Positions 56,659-64,000 of a stretch of DNA of 64,000 bases are shown here, piece by piece. The DNA comes from Taudactylus pleione (lineage: Eukaryota; Chordata; Amphibia; Anura; Myobatrachidae). The stretch's first letter is position 1. Every line of letters starts with the position of its first letter. The notes below the pieces were generated by a model, which saw nothing but the letters and a program-made list of their open reading frames with translations, was not told the DNA's origin and made no database searches. The position numbers and the translations under genes are program-made. The stretch spans positions 10,242,001 through 10,306,000 of the forward strand of contig JAUIMM010000124.1 in assembly GCA_031769625.1 (NCBI GenBank), read 5' to 3'.

Positions 56659-56987
56659 GGGGGCGATTCAATTCAACGCGATGTTGAATAGCGGCGGGAG
56701 GGAGATCCCGCAGCTATTCAATACACCGCGCTGTTTGGGCGCGCTAAGGATTTTTTAAAATCTGACCAAAGTGCCGAGCGCACCGCCATTTTTCTGCTTA
56801 GTGCGGCGCTAGCAGCTGCGCGCTCGCCACTTTGGTCAGAGAATGCCAGTTAACGCGCCTTAACAGCCTTGTTAAGGCGCGATAAGCGCAATAAACGGCA
56901 TTTTCTGACTACACAGCGCACTGAATTGAATAGCTTCGTGAGCTTGCTCCCGATGCTATTCAATTCGCGTTGAATTGAATCGCCCCC
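56659..56987. mobile_element. MITE with 25-bp inverted repeats
   Basis: The left end GGGGGCGATTCAATTCAACG and right end CGTTGAATTGAATCGCCCCC are almost perfect inverted repeats, with ATT on both sides (56656-56658 and 56988-56990). Internal sequence is also strongly self-complementary. A 3-bp duplication suggests a Harbinger relative, of a different family from the GGGCCTGATTCAG MITEs. Confidence 0.88.
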
Positions 56988-57239
56988 ATTGTTATGTACT
57001 GTAGTATTGTGTTTTTAATTTCTGGCTATGTTATGTATTATTTTTCTTGTTATGCTTTCCTGCGGTCATGTTATTGCTTATGCCTGTAGTCATGGTGATG
57101 GTTCACATCGTTTCAAGCCATGCCCCCAGAGGTGACCATCACGCCGGCACAGCGCGTGCCTGATGACAACATCGGATCTCACTGGGGAGCCTGTAGCGTG
57201 GACACATGACCCTTATAAAAGGTATGTCATTGTGTTTTT

Positions 57240-58550
57240 ATTTTGTGGATATACACAAACACACTATTGGGAAGATGTATTTCTATAAAGATCAAATACT
57301 TATTTGTTTATATCCTCACAAACATTGCAGATTAAGAATTACTATAAAGTATTAGTAGCTCAGTAGGTTTATTACTGATTTTTTGATATAATTTGCTTGA
57401 TCAGTTGAATATATAATTTTGAATATTTTGAATTGTATTAATTAATCTATTTTGTACAATAATGTTAGATGATGATGCATTTTATCTTAAGAGCTTAAGT
57501 GGGAGACTTGCCCATACCAACCAATAAGATAATAACTGTCATATTACAGGCTGTGCTAGAACAATGACAAATGCTGATTGGTTGCTCTGAGCAACTTCTA
57601 CACGTTCTCACTCTCTCTCAAAGATTTAATAAAGCTCCCCCTAATTGTTGCAATACTGGAGAATGTTTGCATAACAGAAAACTATTAGTTATACAATGGA
57701 ATTCTTTTCATTGCTAATATATTAAATTAAGTTGTTGAGTTATTGCTAGGGGCATCACATTTGCTGCCTTGACATATAATAATATTTCCCATGGCAGCAA
57801 GACCGAGCTTATGGACTATCTCATAAAAGGGTTAGATTCGGACAACTTAATTGATTTTCTAGTTGAATCAAAAGCAAAGCAATTGCATCCATTTATTAAA
57901 AATTGTTGTTTAAAACAGTTTCAGGAATGTCCACTAGATGACACTCAAGCCACAGGAAAACACACACAACATTTTTTTTTTTTTCAAATTTGCTTCAATT
58001 TTGTTCCTTTCGACAATCCCGTAGAGAAAATGAGAACAAATAGTATTATTCTGTGTACACTGCATAATAAAATGTAAACACAAAATAATAGTACATTTTA
58101 TAACCATAAGCCATGTTGCTACATTTTCAAAACCTCGTAATATTAGTGACTAAATAATGTTATATAATATGGAAAAATAACTGAATCCATATATTTAACA
58201 TCTGTGATTGGGTAATTCATCTAAAATATCTGAACAATTGCAAGTAAATATTTAACTATTAAAATAATTATAGTAATACTGTATTTTTATGTTATTTTTC
58301 ATTATTAAATACAATGTGTCTTCATTTTTTATTTAAACTTAATTCATATCGAATTCATTATTGGAGAAATGTATCACAGGACACAAATGATTCATCAGGT
58401 CAATTGTAGAAGTGTTCTCTGTGCAAAACACTTAGAAAAACATACTCCCTTTTGGCAATTTTGACACCAAACAGCTGTCCCATGTATTTAGCATCATTAT
58501 GCAAAAGAGAATGTAAATGCAAGGCTAAATAAATTCTTATTATTTGTTAT
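57240..58550. other. AT-rich region, no gene recognised
   Basis: A 102-codon plus-strand frame at 57769-58077 has no recognisable motif and low-complexity ends. No terminal repeats or tandem arrays are apparent. Confidence 0.5.
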
Positions 58551-58554
58551 TGTC

Positions 58555-59755
58555 CTTTATTTATATGGTTCCACAAGTGTTCCGCATCACCTTACAAAGT
58601 ACATGAACAAGTGAGCAAACAAGAAAACAGTGACTTACAGTACACAACAATGCAGGACAAGGACATTGTTTATAAACATAGCTGTGTTAGCGATCATAAC
58701 ACTCAAATAAGCAGCAATGTGTAAGCAACCAAGTGTTAGGTGCCCTTGTGGGGAGTTAGGAGTAGATGATACAAGGTTGAGTCTCCCATATCCAAATATT
58801 CCGAAATACGGAATATTCTGAAATACAGAATTTTTTAGCATGACTGAGATAGTGAAATCTTTGCTTTTTGATTGTTCAATGTACACAAACTTTGTTAAAG
58901 GCACAAACTTATTAATAATATTGTATAAATATACCTTCAGGGTCTGTGTATAAGGTGTCAATGAAACATTAATGAATTTCATGTAGGTACACAAACTTTG
59001 AGCCGCAAAATTATTGAAAATCATGTATAAAATTACCTGCAGGCTATGTGTATAAGGTGCATTTAATACATAAATACATTCTGTGCTTAGATTTGGGTCC
59101 TTTTTCCAAGATATTTCTTTATGGTATGCAAATATTCCAAAATACGGAATATTCCGATATCCAAAATACCCCTGGTCCCAAGCATTTTGGATATGGGAGA
59201 CTCAACCTGTAGTATGAGTAAGGGAAGGAGAAGCACATGAGGGAAAAGGGCCCTGCTTGTGAGAGCTTACATTCTAAAAGGGAGGGGCAGACAGACATCT
59301 AAAAGGGATGGGGTAGACAGTGAGGAAGGAGCATAAAGCAGCGGTTAAGATGAACTCTGGAAGACAATGATGCTGTAGTGGGTCTTGAGAGCCTGTTTGA
59401 AGATTTGTAGAGAAGTGGAGAATCTGACTGGGAGAGGTAGAGAGTTCCAGGGATAGGGAGCATTATGGGAAAAATCTTACAGGTGGCAGTGGGAGGAAGT
59501 AATCAGATGGCAGGAGAGGTGGTGAGCGAAGTGGGAGGGCAAGAGTGTGAAGGGAGATGAGGTCTGAGATGTAAAAGAGAGAGGATTGGGCAAGAGCTTT
59601 TTAAGTGAGTGTAAGAACCTTGAATTGGATTGTGAAGGGGAGCCAGTGTAGGGCATGTAAGTGTGGGGAGGCAGATGTAGAACATTTGGAGAGGAAGATG
59701 AGCTGAGCAGCAGCATTGAGGACAGATTGGAGTAGTACATAATTGTGAACGCAAA
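58555..59755 (-). mobile_element. L2-like LINE, 3' end, split by a Tigger MITE
   Basis: On the minus strand, 59755-59600 reads SVLNAAAQLIFLSKCS then HALHWLPFTIQFKVLTL, the conserved C-terminal RT block of L2/CR1-type LINEs. The 3' region has GTAAGCTCTCACAAGCAGGG and CCCTTTTCCCTCATGTGCTT (59274-59230), and ends in a TATAAATAAA-like tail near 58556. The MITE at 58772-59209 interrupts the 3' region. The element is heavily 5'-truncated. Confidence 0.75.
58772..59209. mobile_element. Tigger-type MITE, copy 2
   Basis: The ends CAAGGTTGAGTCTCCCATAT and ATGGGAGACTCAACCTG have TA on both sides. The right part contains CCTGGTCCCAAGCATTTTGG. It is the same family as 30431-38860, where the interior is split. 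It contains no gene. Confidence 0.9.
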
Positions 59756-59759
59756 TTTT

Positions 59760-60400
59760 TGGGATGCTTTTGATTAAATGCACTTATATTTACAAGAATA
59801 GCATAAATCAGCTGTTGTCTATGTGTAACATGTGAGTGTGATGGTGTTTCTAGTAAGTCAACAACAATAGTCACACTAGTTATGGTGTTCATCATTAGCA
59901 ACCCCATGTTCTGTATGAGTCAATGTTGAGCACTAAACTATAACTGTTGGAGAATCTATCACCACTTATAGAATTTAAGTGGTGGACAGAACACCTTTTT
60001 TGGATCGTTTACAACTCAGTGAAAGAATATAGGATTTTTTTTTCTTGTGAAAAATTTTAATTTTGTTGAAGCTATATAATGAAGCCTCAGAATTTACTTT
60101 CAATGTTGTATGTCTTTAGCACCTTCCTGGCACAATTTAGGATGCAAGGGGCATTTATAGGCCCAATGCTGCCTTTGTAGTAAAAACATTTAAATATATG
60201 ATACAAGTAAGACTTGTAAAAAAAAATTCTATAGTCCCTCAATTCAGTTGAAATCAACCAAGTATTTTTAGGGAAGATTTTAAAATAAAATTTTAACATG
60301 TTCCATGATGCTAGTTCCATTCAGTTCCCAAACAGAATGAAACTGCATGTTTTTTTTTTGCTAGTTTCACAAATTACTCTTCTAGAAATAAACTACAGAA
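59760..60400. other. No feature recognised
   Basis: AT-rich sequence with no family-like frame or paired termini. Confidence 0.5.
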
Positions 60401-60408
60401 TACTACTT

Positions 60409-60409
<1 letters not shown>

Positions 60410-60444
<35 letters not shown>
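60410..60444. repeat. (TAA)n microsatellite
   Basis: A perfect trinucleotide tract of about 35 bases. Confidence 0.95.
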
Positions 60445-60445
<1 letters not shown>

Positions 60446-60631
60446 TTTCATTTTATCTAAGCTTTTGATTGTTGGGGAGTGTTGGTAGATTCACCCAAAC
60501 AACTGAGTTACATCAACAGCATTTGTATATTGAAGTAATAGACTTCTCATAAGATAAAATATATTTACATGCTATAAATAGCAGTACCTAAGGAAAGCAA
60601 ACAAAAAGGGTGAAGTCACTGGTATAATAGC

Positions 60632-62150
60632 ATCAGGGCCGGGTGCACAGCTAGGCAACCTAGGCACCCGAATTGGGCCCAGCGGGTACCAGGGGGCCCA
60701 AGGCTGGGCCCCCCAAAATCCAGCCCTAACCATTAGAAAGCCAGGTTTCTCTTTGATTTAGTAGATTTTTACAGAGAATCCATTCAGGGCTCAGGCAAGT
60801 AACATCACTAATACTGGCACTGGGCTCCGTTACTAAGCCTCAGCAAAACATCTCCCAGTAGAGCACCACATGACATAATGTGGCCCAGCCCCACTCTCCC
60901 ACACTGCCACTGAGCCCCAGTAACACTGTGGAGTGCACAGTGCAGACAAGCTCAGGCTCAGCCAGGCTGACCCCAGCACACACTAAAGTTAGTAGCAAAG
61001 GGAGACTGCTGCTTTCAGTGCTGCAGGCCATCTCTCCCTGCCTGTAAAGTATGTAAAAAGTTTTATATTTAATGACTAAGGCAGGCAGTGCAGGGCTGCT
61101 GGTACAGCATCTGGGTGGGTGGGTGTGTGGGGCAGGAGGGAATCAAGAAAGCTGATATTGCAACCTCCAGGCAGGGGGTGAGGTGTGGGCAGAGTCACCA
61201 GTTCTGGGAGGGCATGGTGATGTATTTTGCCCATCACCTTTAGCCCCACCCCCAGCATGGAGGAGCAGTGGAAGACCCACAACTGGTCACACACTGTAAA
61301 TTAGGTGTGATTGCACTGTTCTGTGCTCCTTCTCTCCTCTGCCTGCCTCCCTGTTATATTCTGATGTACCTTTCCTTATAGCAATGAATCATCAAGTATG
61401 CTGTTGTGTAGTTTATTTCTTATTAGTAATATTTGCATTATTACAGGTAGATAAAGACATCATCTCCTCCTTGCTGTTCTTCTTCTCCCCCTATCTCCTA
61501 CTTCCTGATCACATGTACTTCTGTGCTGCAGGATTCCTAAAGATACACTACTTCATCTTACTGTTACTGGACAATGCACATAAACTATCTATATAGTTAA
61601 GTTACTACATCTCCCCCTTCCTTTCATATAATTTTTTTTGACTCATAAAATTGAATTTACGTTCAACCAAGTAATGCATTTATGAAATTAAACATGTAAC
61701 AATATGTTAATGGCATCTGAGCATGAACATTAACCCAATACATATGAAACTAGGCAACATTCTGGAACAAAAAGTTACGAGCCATTAAAGAGTCATATCT
61801 GCTCCATAAGCCTAGCAGGAGGTTTAATGACTCTACCTCTTTTTGTCTCAATATGACATCCTTAAATCATAGAAACAGACTCCATGATAGGATCACTTGA
61901 TGCTGTGGATGCTAAAGATACTGTGATGACATCCTCTTGACTTTGTCCATCAGAAGATAAAGATGGAAATATCTTCATAAAATGGGAAACTTTACTGTCA
62001 CTGTTTGTTTGTAATTTCTTGCAACAATCATGGACTTGGGTGAAAAACAGTCATGTGCTTGCATACTACTTTTTGTTTAACCAAGCCACGATCTTCTTGT
62101 AAATCATAAACAATAGCTCTCTATTTCCGGTATACATATTGTTTAGCCTT
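60632..62150. other. Possible DNA-element end, then no recognised feature
   Basis: CAGGGCCGGGTGCACAGC at 60632 followed by AGGCAACCTAGGCACCCG looks like the left terminus of a hAT-type repeat, but no right end was found. GC-rich sequence to about 61330 and AT-rich sequence beyond carry no protein-like frame. Confidence 0.35.
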
Positions 62151-62159
62151 TTGTTTATT

Positions 62160-62690
62160 GGCAGAGTCCGTCTTTCTAACCTAAAGATCTTTAGATGAAG
62201 GAGTCAAATTAATTTCCGGATGAGTGGATCTGATCAGTATTCTTTGAAACATTAATGTCTGAGGAGGAACAATTGTTGTGGAGTGAGGCACTGATCGATA
62301 TTGTCTGAGAAATTGATTTAAGGATTGTCGAATTGGAATTTGGGATACTTTACAAATCTTTACTTGCTTTCCAAGATTATGCATGAAATGTTAAACAAGA
62401 CCATTAGCTTGTGGCCACAGGGGAGTGATTTTTTTATGTCGAATTCCAAAATGTTTAATGAATTTGCTAAAATTACCACCTTGAACTGATGGACCATTAT
62501 CTGTCTTTATTGTTCGTGGAATTCCATAACTAGTGAAGATTCTACCCAACGCTGGTAAGACAGATGTGGCAGATCATGAAGATATTATTTCAAGAGCAGA
62601 ATATTGTGAATATTCATCCACAGCCACTAGTATGTATTTGCCATAACATCAACATTTTCCCAGACATTGTCAGATATGTCAGTCATCCGT
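62160..62690 (-). pseudogene. Ty3/gypsy-type integrase remnant
   Basis: The minus-strand frame reads KYILVAVDEYSQYSALEI near 62644-62590 (first catalytic aspartate). GIPRTIKTDNGPSVQGGNF follows near 62525-62470 (second aspartate), then GIRHKKITPLWPQANGLV and a stop where the third catalytic glutamate should be, near 62397. It continues HFMHNLGKQVKICKVSQIP and FLRQYRSVPHST, the usual Ty3/gypsy integrase tail. Stops are present at 62397 and near 62580. No LTR, protease or RT partner was recognised nearby. Confidence 0.75.
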
Positions 62691-62699
62691 AAATGGTTC

Positions 62700-63530
62700 A
62701 CATGTCATGCAGTTTCAGATTTCTGATTCAACATTTTGCTCTATGGACGGAATTCATACCTTTTCACATAGAAGTTATTTGATCTTTATAATTCCTAAAT
62801 GACTGACATGGACAATGTTGATTATGCACTTTCTCAAAACAGCTGAATGACAATTTTTCATTGAATGATTGAATCATCATGCACAGTTAGTTCTTGACAA
62901 TGTTTATGAAGCGCTCTAAAGTCTTGTTCCTCATCAGTTGAAAATAGAAACTGATCCCAAAGAAACCAGAATATCCCGCACAGGAATAACAACCAGTGTT
63001 ATATTTCACATCTATAAGTAAAACCAGCAATAGGTACCATATATATCATATCTTATATCATAATTTTATCATAAGATAAATTTTATATGCTGGAGGTGCT
63101 CCCTGGAATCGAGTAACTAGAACTCAAAAAGTATCAATAATTGGAAAAACTAATCATCAGTATAGTGATTCCTTCATGGGGCACTCTTTTGTACATAAAT
63201 GATTTGTTAGTATAATTAAAAATTAGCTTTTAATATATCTCCAATAAAAAAATAGGGATTTGTTGTACTCATTTATAAAATATCTAATTGAGCTCCCTTA
63301 GCAATTACTCTCATGAATTTATAACAATAGATCTATTATAAGAAGTAGCATAAAGTATGTGGCGACTATGCTTGTTTGAATTCATATGCTCATATAGCTC
63401 CTGATGGGTACATAATATATTATAATAGCAGGGTCAGGTACAGTTCGTATGAGATATAAAAATTGGAAATAACTCATAAATTAGAACTGTATGTAATAGT
63501 AACTACTCGGTTATTTGAGATAAATCTATA
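62700..63530. other. No feature recognised
   Basis: By position this could be more of the decayed Ty3/gypsy element, since upstream on the minus strand would be RT/RNase H. I could not read a supporting motif. Confidence 0.4.
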
Positions 63531-63536
63531 CCTTGA

Positions 63537-64000
63537 GGGCCTCATTCAGAGGCAGTCGGAGGATGCAAGTGGTCGCTCAGAAACTGGGTGGCCACTTGCA
63601 TCCTGACCGCCCGCCTCTGTTGCGATCGTTAGGCTGTAGGTTAACACCCACAGCGCTAAAGACCGCTCGGGTGATGGTCGTGATGGTCAGAGACCATCGC
63701 GACCATCGGGGCTTATGACGAGACCCTAGGGTAGGGTCTCACTTGTAGTAAGCCCCGGAGAGCTTCTGGCTATGTCAGAGCCGGAAGCTCTCCACTGACA
63801 TCACTAGTGATGTCAGTGGGGCCTCCCCCAAATGGCAGGCGTTCCCATGGGAACGCCTCCGTTTGGGCTGCCACCCCCCCGGCCCGCCTTCCAAATGGGG
63901 CGAGCTGCCAATCAACATCGACAGCTCACCCCCTTTGGAAAGAGACCAGCTACGACCAGCACTGTCGGTCGTAGCGGGTCTCACGCATGCGCACGAGGGA
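63537..64000. mobile_element. Harbinger-family MITE, cut by window end
   Basis: The left terminus GGGCCTCATTCAGAGGCAG and internal blocks GATGGTCGTGATGGTC, CTCCACTGACATCACTAGTG and GGGAACGCCTCC match the MITEs at 54157-56571. The right end lies beyond the window. Confidence 0.85.

Larger units (their letters stand above)
55990..57146. repeat. Two copies of an 80-bp segment flanking MITEs
   Basis: About 55993-56071 and 57066-57146 share GTCAT..GTTATTG.TTATG, CATGGTGATG.TTCACA and GTTTCAAGC..GCCCC with AGAGGTGA. They are probably repeated units of a PLE 3' region broken up by the MITEs at 56084-56571 and 56659-56987. Confidence 0.75.

Noticed and set aside
57769..58077. 102-codon plus-strand frame as a possible host gene
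   Set aside because: No motif, AT-rich composition, no splice context and poly-T-encoded phenylalanines near the end. It cannot be supported.
59477..59740. Ser/Leu/His-rich minus-strand frame
   Set aside because: It overlaps the L2-like LINE in a different frame from the recognisable RT block and is a shadow frame.

Overview
This looks like an intergenic stretch of a large, repeat-rich vertebrate genome. An amphibian, probably a frog, is my best guess. The reasons are many Penelope-like elements (PLEs), L1 and L2 LINEs, a tRNA-derived SINE, Tigger and Tc1 transposons, and a swarm of Harbinger-type MITEs. I recognise no host gene exon, rRNA or tRNA gene. Almost every long open frame belongs to a mobile element, and most are broken by stops and frameshifts.

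Layout. 1-4.6 kb: the 3' part of one PLE (reverse transcriptase thumb plus GIY-YIG endonuclease) and a second decayed PLE. 5-9.7 kb: two copies of one MITE family, a dead Tc1 element, a solo LTR and a PLE fragment carrying a hAT MITE. 9.7-14 kb: mostly unrecognised sequence plus a nested MITE pair. 14-17.3 kb: a 590-bp palindrome, a second Tc1 copy with an LTR-like insert, and a short fold-back holding a hammerhead ribozyme motif. 17.4-30 kb: a PLE whose 3' end is repeated in inverted orientation at its 5' end, split by an about 8.6-kb minus-strand L1 that itself carries two DNA-element insertions.

30.4-38.9 kb is a triple nest: a Tigger-type MITE holds a SINE, which holds a 7.66-kb PIF/Harbinger transposon. 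This transposon is the most intact object in the window. It has a two-exon DDE transposase gene with one premature stop, an apparently intact three-exon gene for a 231-residue Myb/SANT-like protein, and a four-exon gene for a second Myb-like protein with two frameshifts. Its termini match those of at least eight short MITEs elsewhere in the window, so it is a plausible mobiliser of that family.

39.7-51.3 kb is a PLE pile-up: one PLE inserted into another with an 8-bp target duplication, then a second PLE with inverted ends, then further tails and a palindrome. 51.7-52.4 kb is a minisatellite. 52.4-57 kb is a cluster of Harbinger MITEs, one sitting inside a PLE endonuclease frame. 58.5-64 kb holds an L2-like LINE split by a Tigger MITE, a decayed Ty3/gypsy integrase, and another MITE cut by the window end.

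All calls rest on reading the sequence, motif recognition and hand matching of termini. No database search or alignment was run. Copy similarity is judged by eye, and family names below superfamily level are tentative.
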